Part shown: in pieces, positions 1 to 5,415 of the stretch
Numbering within the stretch: position 1 is the first letter of the stretch
How the letters are laid out: every line of letters starts with the position of its first letter
NCBI GenBank assembly: GCA_029556045.1
Contig: JAKQGS010000287.1
Span: 1-5,810, forward strand
Direction: 5' to 3'
Length of the DNA stretch: 5,810 bases
Source of the DNA: Pseudomonadota bacterium
GTDB taxonomy: Bacteria > Bdellovibrionota > Oligoflexia > Oligoflexales > Oligoflexaceae
Program-made: the position numbers and the translations under genes
Notes under the pieces: generated by a model
What the model saw: the letters and a program-made list of their open reading frames with translations, nothing else
What the model was told of the DNA's origin: nothing
The model's database searches: none

Positions 1-710
1 AAACCGCGCACGATGCCATCCGGAGCGTTGGCCAGGCGCACGACACCATCGGGCCAGGGCATCAAGGACAGTTCAAAGTCCTGCGCCAGATCCTCATGGA
101 GAGCGAAGTCGGGAATTTCCAAAGGGATATAGTTGTCGCGGCGAATACGCAGGGGATAGGTTCCCACGGGGGCTTGCAACGAGAAAAACCCCTCTTTGCT
201 GGTCAGCGTCACAAAAGGAGTGCCCTCCAAGGACACCATGGCACCGCTGTGATCCACCTCCGATTTTAATTGCACGCGGCCACTCAGGCGGGGCATGGGC
301 TGGACTTTGATCTCGGGACGCTCCAGCATTTGCCCAGCATCGATGGTCAACACCTCCTGATGTCCGAGGCCGTCGCGGCTGAGTACCAGCAGCCGATACT
401 CCCCGGGTGCCAGGCTCTTCAAGTAAAAACCCCCTTTGCTATTGGTGTAGGCCATGAGGGGGAGGATAACGCCGGTGTTGGACAACGGCCGCAGCTGCAC
501 CTCAAAACCCGAGGCATTGCTTCCCTGGGGGGGCAACACCAGACCCACCAGGCTTGAGCCCTGCGATAACGAGAGTCCTTCAACCCCGTATCGTTGAAAC
601 AAAGGATCGATGCGGTTATGAAATTCCCCTTGGCCACAGGCGGTCGCCAGCAAGGCCAGCAGGATTCTCCATCGGGGGCTCTGGATTCTTTCCATGAAGA
701 ATGTCAGCAC
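1..710 (-). CDS. Lipoprotein with two carboxypeptidase-regulatory-like beta-sandwich domains (3' end outside window)
   Basis: Fourth gene of the minus-strand operon, open to the window edge (236 codons seen). The GTG start at 710 is chosen because a perfect AGGAGG (721-716) sits 5 nt upstream; an in-frame ATG at 695 is the alternative. Residues 14-25 (WRILLALLATAC) form a hydrophobic stretch ending in a PROSITE-style lipobox (L-A-T-A-C25), so the mature protein probably begins at lipidated Cys25. Gly at +2 is compatible with outer-membrane sorting by the enterobacterial rule. Two repeats follow, about residues 53-130 and 138-215. Each reads as Gly-x-Val start, beta-strands, 'T(N)SK-x-G-x-F' turn, then 'APGEY/APVGTY' and a closing strand, the pattern of CarboxypepD_reg/Cna-B-like folds. 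These usually act as structural or binding modules; no enzyme motif is seen in this part. It lies 18 nt behind the caspase gene, so co-expression is very likely. The partner or ligand is unknown. Confidence 0.82.
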   Translation of the reverse strand, partial: MLTFFMERIQSPRWRILLALLATACGQGEFHNRIDPLFQRYGVEGLSLSQGSSLVGLVLPPQGSNASGFEVQLRPLSNTGVILPLMAYTNSKGGFYLKSLAPGEYRLLVLSRDGLGHQEVLTIDAGQMLERPEIKVQPMPRLSGRVQLKSEVDHSGAMVSLEGTPFVTLTSKEGFFSLQAPVGTYPLRIRRDNYIPLEIPDFALHEDLAQDFELSLMPWPDGVVRLANAPDGIVRG

Positions 711-715
711 GGCGA

Positions 716-721
716 CCTCCT
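716..721 (-). promoter_or_regulatory. Shine-Dalgarno AGGAGG deciding the GTG start at 710
   Basis: Minus-strand AGGAGG followed by five bases (TCGCC) and GTG. It lies in the 18-nt gap after the caspase stop codon. The ATG 15 nt further down would leave a 20-nt spacing, so GTG is the better start. Confidence 0.75.
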
Positions 722-728
722 AAAAAGG

Positions 729-2405
729 TTAAAAGCGAATTCCCAGGCTGGACTGCAGAGTCAAGGGATTGAGGGGCTCGTCCTGCTCATCTACCTTGAG
801 AGCCGATTGCCGTAGTGGTCGGTAGTGAACCCCAGCGTTCAGGATGAGCCGATACCAGTCGGGAAAATAGTCCAGGTTCAATCCAATGATGGGGTAGGTC
901 AGATTCATGGTCTGCACTGACTCCGCCGCCACAGCATCATCCAGAATGCGGGTGAGGGTCAGGTGCTGAATGCCCGCATGGGTGTTCAGGGCTAACGTCT
1001 CCTGCCGCCACAATCCATACTGGATCGTCACGTCCGCCAGAGATGTGCGATGCTCCACCGCAATGCTGCCAACCGTCGTTCTGAGTTCACCCTCGCTGCG
1101 GTTGGTGTATAGCCCCAGCGCCCATCCCAGGGGCGTCCCCAGGAGGTCCCGTCCCGCATAACGCAGGCCGGGGAGCGGTGTCGATTCTGTATGGTCAAAC
1201 GTTTGGGGAACTGGAGTGGTCTGGATCGCAAGGCTGATGGCATGATTGCGCGGTGGCAGCACCAGTTGGGACAACGGGTAATTCTGGCCGGCCTGCAGAT
1301 CGACGTAGTGATCCATGATGGGACGTTCGGGAAACTGCGGGTCCACCAGCGTCAGGCGACGGCGCCCCGGCTCCATGGTTTGCGGCTCCCATAGCCCACC
1401 TTTTTTTGTGCCATTGACGCTGAGCTGCATACCGCGAAAATGATCCATATCAGCATAAACCATCGGTCGGGATGTGCGGAGGATACGTCCCTTCAAGATA
1501 ATCGGATCGGTGCCGGACAGATTTAGCATGGCGGACGGGGTTTGCTGGCCGCGGGTGAACTCATAGGTTTTGTTGCGGGCAAATTCGTGGGCCTCAAACA
1601 GGGTGATAGCCCCATCCCCGTTGCTGTCGTGGGTGGAAAGCCCCTGGAGCAAAAAGTGCGTGTAGACGTCGTTGTTTAATTCTTCCGCTTCGCGAGCTGG
1701 TTGATCCCAAGCGCTGGCGGTGAGCACCATCATGGCGGAAGACACCTGATACAGCGGTAGGGGAGGCGGTGACGATTTGCGGGACAGGATGTCTTTTTCC
1801 ACATCTGCCATCAGCTGGGATTTGCCGCCACCGGAGTGACAGAGCGCCAGCACCAGGGCTTTTTTACGGGATTTAAGCCGGGCTAGCCGGCTTTGCAGGT
1901 AGTCGATGGGAATACCGGTCTGGGGCAGCTGGTCGATGCGGCTTTCGTTGACGGCGACATAACGCTGCAGGCGGCCCTCGTGGTCGTAAGCCAACGATCC
2001 GTGGCTGGAGAGGTAGATCACCACAATATCGTCCACCGACGTATTGAGAGCTTCCAGCTCCTGCAAGGCTTTTTGTACACCGGCCACCGTGGCGTTGCGA
2101 TTGGTCAAGACGATGCCATGGTCCTGCGGAGAGGCATTGTGTCCTTTTAAAAATCCCGCCACATCCAGGGCATCCTTGGCGGGATAGCGCAGGGACTGAA
2201 AGCGGGTGTCTGCAAATTCCCCAACTCCGATGGTTAAATAGATTTTGCGGGCGGCAAAAGCGTTGTTCACCGCCGATTCATCCAGTGGAATCTGTTGCAC
2301 AGGGCTGCTGGCGGGCGTCGCATAAACGGTCCCCCCCGCAGCCATGGCCGAGGTTACCACCGCCAAAATGGCCTCAGCGCACCTCAACGACGATGGAAAG
2401 CGCAT
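729..2405 (-). CDS. Secreted caspase-family (C14-like) protease with EF-hand, PEGA-like segment and C-terminal outer-membrane beta-barrel-like domain
   Basis: 558 residues. An N-terminal Sec signal is seen, with likely cleavage near VYA29. The caspase-like fold spans about 52-300: strand 'KIYLTIGVGEF', then 'LRYPAKDAL', catalytic His135 in 'VVIYLSSHGS', and catalytic Cys189 in 'KALVLALCHSGGG'. A Ser/Pro-rich linker (about 206-219) separates p20- and p10-like parts and could be a processing site. Inserted near the end is a canonical 12-residue EF-hand loop (D260, N262, D264, G265, I267, E271), suggesting Ca2+ binding. Residues about 316-384 resemble a PEGA domain ('MQLSVNGTKKGG', then 'MEPGRRRLTL'). 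From about 387 to the end the sequence alternates polar and hydrophobic residues in short strands and finishes '-LGIRF'; a terminal Phe is a hallmark of outer-membrane barrels. The length would fit about eight strands. The Asp usually two before the catalytic Cys in metacaspases is Ala187. The start has AAGGA 7 nt upstream and overlaps the preceding gene by 32 nt. The caspase call is firm; the barrel is inferred from strand pattern. Confidence 0.88.
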   Translation of the reverse strand: MRFPSSLRCAEAILAVVTSAMAAGGTVYATPASSPVQQIPLDESAVNNAFAARKIYLTIGVGEFADTRFQSLRYPAKDALDVAGFLKGHNASPQDHGIVLTNRNATVAGVQKALQELEALNTSVDDIVVIYLSSHGSLAYDHEGRLQRYVAVNESRIDQLPQTGIPIDYLQSRLARLKSRKKALVLALCHSGGGKSQLMADVEKDILSRKSSPPPLPLYQVSSAMMVLTASAWDQPAREAEELNNDVYTHFLLQGLSTHDSNGDGAITLFEAHEFARNKTYEFTRGQQTPSAMLNLSGTDPIILKGRILRTSRPMVYADMDHFRGMQLSVNGTKKGGLWEPQTMEPGRRRLTLVDPQFPERPIMDHYVDLQAGQNYPLSQLVLPPRNHAISLAIQTTPVPQTFDHTESTPLPGLRYAGRDLLGTPLGWALGLYTNRSEGELRTTVGSIAVEHRTSLADVTIQYGLWRQETLALNTHAGIQHLTLTRILDDAVAAESVQTMNLTYPIIGLNLDYFPDWYRLILNAGVHYRPLRQSALKVDEQDEPLNPLTLQSSLGIRF

Positions 2406-3096
2406 GCACGGATCCTTTCTCCCCTGCCTTGAGAGCAGGTTGATCGATCAACGCAGGGCCGCTGGCTTCCATGGTGAAGATGTGGCGGCCTGTTTGCGTC
2501 AATGTGTAGGCATAATAACCCTGTGGCCCCTTGAGCACGGTATTGTCGGTGGCTAACTCATGGCCATCCACCAGTACCTTGGGGGACTCGGGAATATGGA
2601 TGTGCCAGAGGGTTCCTTGAACGGCCAAGGGTTGTCCGGCAACATCCGGTTTGGAGCGGGCGGAAAAAATCACCTGATCACCCATCGCGACACGAGCCCC
2701 ATCAGCCAGAGGGGTCAGATTATGAGGGCCAAGAACGCGGGCGATTTTGAAATCATCCAACGCGGCAAAGGTGTCACGATGTTCCGACGACTTGATGCCG
2801 TCCCAGGGTGATCCGGGGTTCAAGACACGAGGAGCGATGGTGACCAGCGACAGGATGGCCAACGCCATGGATCCCCCAAACAAGAGATTGGCCAAGTGGG
2901 GGATTCGTCGGGTGTGGGACGTGGCATGGGGCATGGGCTTGAGAGCCGTTTGCAGCCTGTCCCAGAGGCGCAGGTCCTGGGCTGTGAGGGGGCCAGCGGT
3001 GTCCCCCGCTTCCGCAATGAACCGCCGGTGCAGCTGTTGGCGAAAGCGGCGATTGGCTCGCATGTCCCACCAATGTTTTAAGCCTGTTCGCATCAT
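2374..3096 (-). CDS. Probable anti-sigma factor, single transmembrane helix with periplasmic domain
   Basis: 240 residues. The basic, Trp/Arg-rich N-terminal part (1-66) has no signal peptide and should be cytoplasmic. One hydrophobic helix follows at about 67-88 ('LLFGGSMALAILSLVTI'), then a periplasmic C-terminal domain of about 150 residues. That domain contains 'LTPLADGARVAMGDQVIFSAR' split over 127-147, which resembles the L-x-DG-x-x-V-x-x-GD-x-V-x-F pattern of beta-rich domains (DUF4384-like) known beside bacterial caspases, and a later Ig-like strand pair (193-210, 'GYYAYTLTQTGRHIFTM'). There is no Cys at all, so the zinc-binding HxxxCxxC motif of classical ZAS anti-sigma factors is absent. 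The anti-sigma role is inferred from position and topology: the start codon overlaps the sigma stop codon in ATGA (translational coupling), with AGGAGG (3111-3106) 9 nt upstream. A second ATG follows immediately in frame. The 3' end overlaps the caspase gene by 32 nt. Confidence 0.75.
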   Translation of the reverse strand: MMRTGLKHWWDMRANRRFRQQLHRRFIAEAGDTAGPLTAQDLRLWDRLQTALKPMPHATSHTRRIPHLANLLFGGSMALAILSLVTIAPRVLNPGSPWDGIKSSEHRDTFAALDDFKIARVLGPHNLTPLADGARVAMGDQVIFSARSKPDVAGQPLAVQGTLWHIHIPESPKVLVDGHELATDNTVLKGPQGYYAYTLTQTGRHIFTMEASGPALIDQPALKAGEKGSVHALSIVVEVR

Positions 3097-3707
3097 GAGG
3101 ACTTTCCTCCTAACGTTTCCAAGGGAACCGATACGGTCACACGTGGTGCATCATTCAGGTACTGCAATTGCTGGCGGGCGTTATCGCGAAAGCGGCTCAG
3201 CCAGGTGGTGATGGTGGAGGGATTGACACCCTGCTCTGCCGCGATTTCCCGCAGCGACCATTCTTCCAGATAATAGCGCCGCACCGCCGTCCGCCGCACC
3301 GGATCCGGGATCATGCTGATCATGTCCGCAATCACGCGGGTGGTATTCTGTTCCCCCATCTTGGATTCAGGGTTATGGGAACCATCGGAGGATGTCTCCT
3401 CCAGCTCTTCCACCGGTGTTTCATGGTGCCGCAGGCGTTGTTTGCTCGTCTGGTCATAGTGGCGGAACAGCTGCCGCCGTCCGATGGTCAGCAGCCACCC
3501 CAAGGCGGCCTGGGGATCCTGCAAGCTATCCCATGATTTTAGAGCCTGGAGATAAGTCTCCTGCAGGATGTCATCCAGATCCTCGCTCTTCATGCCGCTG
3601 ATCTTACGAAGGTGTCGCCGCAGCGGTTCCACGGACTCCATGTAAAACCGCTTAAACTGCGGCATGGGCAGAAGATGCAGCGACTTTTTGATGATTGTTA
3701 AAATCAT
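3093..3707 (-). CDS. ECF-family RNA polymerase sigma factor
   Basis: 204 residues, the usual size for an ECF sigma factor, which directs RNA polymerase to alternative promoters in the cytoplasm. Region 2 spans about 20-88: region 2.2 core binding in 'DLDDILQETYLQALKSW' (43-59), then the -10-recognition helix 'GWLLTIGRRQLFRHYDQ' (70-86). An acidic, Ser/Thr-rich linker (about 96-120) joins region 4 (about 125-182), whose helix-turn-helix is 'SLREIAAEQGVNPSTITTWL' (151-170). No region 1 or 3 is present, and there is no C-terminal SnoaL-type or other extension beyond about 20 residues. The ATG at 3707 has only a weak AGG six bases upstream; Met15 (3665) is an alternative without a better ribosome site. 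It is the first gene of the operon and probably autoregulates it, but I could not read a convincing ECF -35/-10 pair in the upstream 191 nt. Confidence 0.93.
   Translation of the reverse strand: MILTIIKKSLHLLPMPQFKRFYMESVEPLRRHLRKISGMKSEDLDDILQETYLQALKSWDSLQDPQAALGWLLTIGRRQLFRHYDQTSKQRLRHHETPVEELEETSSDGSHNPESKMGEQNTTRVIADMISMIPDPVRRTAVRRYYLEEWSLREIAAEQGVNPSTITTWLSRFRDNARQQLQYLNDAPRVTVSVPLETLGGKSS
3106..3111 (-). promoter_or_regulatory. Shine-Dalgarno AGGAGG for the anti-sigma gene, inside the sigma gene
   Basis: A perfect AGGAGG on the minus strand lies nine bases before ATG 3096 and twelve before the second ATG (3093), so it favours the first. It lies within the final codons of the sigma gene, so re-initiation at the ATGA overlap can be efficient. 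Confidence 0.65.
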
Positions 3708-3765
3708 GAAGGACCTAGCCTTTCCGCCCGCTGTGGCGATGTCCCAACAATCTATAAGGTGTGAT

Positions 3766-3821
3766 CTATCCTCTTTTATGTCTCAGAAGTTTTTTTCAGG
3801 ATAGCAATATTTTTTGAGACA
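3766..3821. repeat. Two interleaved 7-bp inverted repeats (A-B-A'-B')
   Basis: CTATCCT at 3766-3772 is matched by AGGATAG at 3798-3804, and TGTCTCA at 3779-3785 by TGAGACA at 3815-3821. The second pair extends to TGTCTCA-x-AA on both arms when each is read outward-in. The order A-B-A'-B' is that of an H-type pseudoknot if transcribed, or of overlapping dimer sites in DNA. It lies 59-114 nt upstream of the sigma start. Seven-base pairs of this kind can arise by chance in a region this long. Confidence 0.4.
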
Positions 3822-3885
3822 CAGTCTTCCGAAGCCCGCACCTCTGGACTGTGAGTTCAGGACGATTCATTTTAAAACGCGCTAG

Positions 3886-3891
3886 AGAGGA
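3886..3891 (+). promoter_or_regulatory. Shine-Dalgarno AGAGGA deciding the ATG start at 3899
   Basis: AGAGGA with a seven-base spacer before ATG 3899. The other ATG at 3894 is out of frame and too close, and the upstream GTG at 3851 has no comparable site. Confidence 0.6.
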
Positions 3892-3898
3892 CTATGTT

Positions 3899-4558
3899 AT
3901 GAAAAAGATTGTGAAAATAGCCTTAGTTTTAGGATCTTTGTCAACGGCGGCCTGGGGCCAGGGGGATAGTGATGGTGGCAGCGGTGGTACATATCCGGAT
4001 CCCTATCCTGTGCCAGGTCCATTTTCGGATCTTTTGGTGCAAAGCTGGGGCAGCGCTATGCTGGCCGGGGTTTCTCCGTGGCAAACCTGGATGGATGCTT
4101 CTTTCTATAATCAGTGTTCGTCCATTCCCGTTCCTGGGCCTTACCCGGAAAATCCCGGTCGGGGAGGGGCGAGAACCGGGGAGGAATCTGCTGAATCAGA
4201 CGCTCCGGACCAATCGAATGGAGGGTCTGCCCCCAATGACCCCACCCATCCGGATCATCCGGTTCCTAACTTCTACTGCTATGATTTTTCCGTGGTCACT
4301 AGCCGCAGCGTGGGAAGCTGTCCCGACGGATCCTCTGGCATGAGCGAATCTGGCGTGGGTGTTATGTACAACGCCCCCGGCGATGCTGCCTACTACCGCT
4401 GGGCGTCAGCGTCAGCTTGTGGCGGGAGCAATGGGAACGCCGATGGTCCAGACGATCCGATCGGCAACGATGATCAACGCCCCGATGATCCAGTGGGCAA
4501 TGATTCGTCTCCATCCCGGCCTGATCGCAGCACCCGCACCATTCGTATGATGAAGTGA
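3899..4558 (+). CDS. Small secreted acidic, Pro/Gly/Asp-rich protein with four cysteines
   Basis: 219 residues, no family recognised. The start at ATG 3899 is supported by AGAGGA (3886-3891) seven bases upstream and because it opens directly with a Sec signal peptide (MKKIVKIALVLGSLSTAAWG, cleavage about residue 20). The frame stays open upstream to a GTG at 3851, but that would put 16 charged residues before the signal. The mature part is low-complexity: a Gly/Asp-rich opening, 'PVPGP' twice (37-41 and 77-81), an acidic Ser/Pro stretch (95-122), and a near-tandem 'PDDP(I/V)GND' at about 184-202. Four Cys (73, 127, 141, 174) could form two disulfides after export. A more ordered central part (123-172) contains Tyr/Trp-rich strands. 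It is transcribed divergently from the sigma operon and ends five bases before a strong hairpin. It could be an extracellular or surface protein and a possible target of the adjacent sigma factor, but that rests on position only. Confidence 0.82.
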   Translation: MKKIVKIALVLGSLSTAAWGQGDSDGGSGGTYPDPYPVPGPFSDLLVQSWGSAMLAGVSPWQTWMDASFYNQCSSIPVPGPYPENPGRGGARTGEESAESDAPDQSNGGSAPNDPTHPDHPVPNFYCYDFSVVTSRSVGSCPDGSSGMSESGVGVMYNAPGDAAYYRWASASACGGSNGNADGPDDPIGNDDQRPDDPVGNDSSPSRPDRSTRTIRMMK

Positions 4559-4562
4559 TGAC

Positions 4563-4593
4563 AGGGGCCATGGGGAATTTCTCCATGGCCCTT
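4563..4593. terminator. Strong hairpin between convergent genes, terminator-like but with no T-tract
   Basis: GGGCCATGG (4565-4573) pairs perfectly with CCATGGCCC (4583-4591) across a nine-base loop, and the stem can extend by a G-T and an A-T pair. It begins five bases after the stop codon of the secreted-protein gene. Only TT follows on the plus strand and no T-run on the minus strand, so it may act as an mRNA 3'-end stabiliser or a factor-dependent terminator. Its position suits the plus-strand gene; the convergent gene at 4710 ends about 120 nt away. Confidence 0.55.
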
Positions 4594-4709
4594 AGGAGAA
4601 TCTCCCAGTCCTGAAACAAAGTGTTCTAATTCTTGCAGGCCATGTCGCTTTGTCAGAAGATGCGCTGAACTGCGCCCGAGGCGAGCGGGAAAGGGCGGCA
4701 GGGAATCTT

Positions 4710-5174
4710 TTAGGGAGAGCAGGTAGCGCTGCTCAGGATTTCCCCGCGGTCATCGGTCTCCTGAACCCCCAGGCTGACGATGCTGTCGCCCTCAAGCCCC
4801 AACTCTATCATCGTGTACACACCACCCTCGGAAATGGTGTAGCTCACCAGGTCACGCTCCTCATCCTCGTGGCATTCCAAAACGGAGTTTGGTTCAGGAT
4901 CAGGCAAAGTTCCCAGCGATATGGAGGCCCGGTCGTGCCCGGGTATCACCACCACCGCTTTATGGCCGCGACGACGGTTATCTTCTAAATCAAATGAGCA
5001 GTTTTTAAATCCGCCCTGCGAATCCAGCTCTCGAAGCATCGTCAGAACGCCATCCAGCTGCAGGTGGGGACGGCGGGGGCAATCGTTGATGGTGGCGAAT
5101 CCCGAGCGCGCCAAGGCGGCGGAATAGCTGAGGAATACCACAGCGGTCAGAGTCGTGCTTACAAGTGCTTTCAT
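4710..5174 (-). CDS. Small secreted protein with four cysteines, family unknown
   Basis: 154 residues. A Sec signal peptide is clear (MKALVSTTLTAVVFLSYSAALA, cleavage about residue 22). The mature protein of about 132 residues has Cys at 32, 59, 101 and 152, spaced widely as expected for two disulfides in a periplasmic or exported protein. The sequence is rich in acidic residues (about 98-108 and 136-146) with short beta-like strands ('HKAVVVIPG', 'VYTMIELGLEG', 'SIVSLGVQE'), suggesting a compact beta-fold. No catalytic motif or known family is recognised. The start at 5174 is supported by a G-run (GGGGGGT) about six bases upstream and by the immediate signal sequence. It is convergent with the secreted protein at 3899-4558. 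A hairpin (CTGGGC/GCCCAG, 5200-5216) lies in its leader. No T-tract terminator is seen in the 116 nt after its stop. Confidence 0.78.
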   Translation of the reverse strand: MKALVSTTLTAVVFLSYSAALARSGFATINDCPRRPHLQLDGVLTMLRELDSQGGFKNCSFDLEDNRRRGHKAVVVIPGHDRASISLGTLPDPEPNSVLECHEDEERDLVSYTISEGGVYTMIELGLEGDSIVSLGVQETDDRGEILSSATCSP

Positions 5175-5292
5175 TGGGTACCCCCCGGCAATTCATTGGC
5201 TGGGCAGCCAGCCCAGAAGTAGGGCTTTAGCATAGGAAATCAACAGGGCCAATAAAAAAAGGCCACCCGCACCGTCAGAGGATTTTCAATTG

Positions 5293-5307
5293 TGAGAGTC
5301 AAGGAGG
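5293..5307 (+). repeat. Direct repeat copy 1 (TGAGAGTCAAGGAGG)
   Basis: Fourteen of fifteen bases match copy 2 at 5416-5430, 123 nt downstream on the same strand. Here the end of the repeat (AAGGAGG) doubles as the ribosome site of the 26-codon ORF at 5313. Confidence 0.6.
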
Positions 5308-5312
5308 CTTGC

Positions 5313-5393
5313 ATGGCCGGGGCTGATCATTCAGCCCGTTTGGGAAAAACCACAGGAGAGGTTTTTGATCGGTGCGAGTGCCGTTTTCTCTAA
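5313..5393 (+). CDS. Possible 26-residue small protein or leader peptide
   Basis: ATG 5313 is preceded by AAGGAGG (5301-5307) with an ideal five-base spacer; the ORF ends at TAA 5391-5393. The peptide is soluble and charged with a C-terminal 'DRCECRFL'; it has no signal or membrane segment. The strength of the ribosome site is the only positive evidence. Two hairpins (5320-5337 and 5345-5366) lie within the ORF, so it could be a leader peptide whose translation affects RNA folding upstream of the lipoprotein gene at 5658. The predicted sigma70-like promoter lies downstream of it, so it would need its own promoter. A chance ORF is quite possible. Confidence 0.25.
   Translation: MAGADHSARLGKTTGEVFDRCECRFL
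5320..5337 (+). other. Hairpin GGGCTGA-TCAT-TCAGCCC
   Basis: Perfect 7-bp GC-rich stem with a 4-base loop, starting five bases after the small ORF's start codon. Only GTTTG follows, so it is not a standard intrinsic terminator. It is followed closely by the hairpin at 5345-5366. Confidence 0.5.
5345..5366. terminator. AAAAACC/GGTTTTT hairpin, weak bidirectional terminator candidate
   Basis: AAAAACC (5345-5351) and GGTTTTT (5360-5366) pair perfectly across eight bases (ACAGGAGA). The A-run, short GC part and T-run resemble a bidirectional intrinsic terminator, but only two G-C pairs lie in the stem, so strength would be low unless combined with the GC-rich hairpin just upstream. Confidence 0.3.
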
Positions 5394-5415
5394 CCTTAAG
5401 GTGGGGTCGAAATGC

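Larger units (their letters stand above)
3708..3898. promoter_or_regulatory. Divergent intergenic region between sigma gene and secreted-protein gene
   Basis: 191 nt that must contain the promoters of the minus-strand operon and of the plus-strand gene at 3899. It has an AT-rich core (about 3772-3815) with two T-runs. I found no good sigma70 promoter for the operon: TATAGA on the minus strand at about 3755-3750 has no acceptable -35 box. For the plus gene, TGGACT near 3845 and an AT-rich stretch near 3870 make only a weak candidate. The region carries the interleaved inverted repeats listed separately, which could be operators or RNA structure. Confidence 0.6.

Noticed and set aside
270..557. 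95-codon plus-strand ORF inside the left lipoprotein gene
   Set aside because: It is antisense to a lipoprotein with a lipobox and two repeated domains, with no features of its own.
2747..3211. 154-codon plus-strand ORF antisense to the anti-sigma and sigma genes
   Set aside because: It is fully covered by two well-supported minus-strand genes with family motifs and coupling. Its own product shows no signal, domain or ribosome site.
3168..3536. 122-codon plus-strand ORF antisense to the sigma gene
   Set aside because: It is a shadow frame of a clear ECF sigma factor; no recognisable protein features.
3851..3898. Upstream GTG extension of the secreted-protein gene
   Set aside because: It would place 16 charged residues before a complete signal peptide, while ATG 3899 has AGAGGA at good spacing.
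4650..4988. 112-codon plus-strand ORF opposite the secreted protein at 4710-5174
   Set aside because: The minus-strand frame has a signal peptide, a plausible ribosome site and paired cysteines. The plus frame has none of these.
5247..5264. GGCC-AATAAAAAAA-GGCC as a minus-strand terminator
   Set aside because: The T-run lies in the loop rather than after the stem, the stem is only four pairs, and no gene upstream on that strand is visible in the window.
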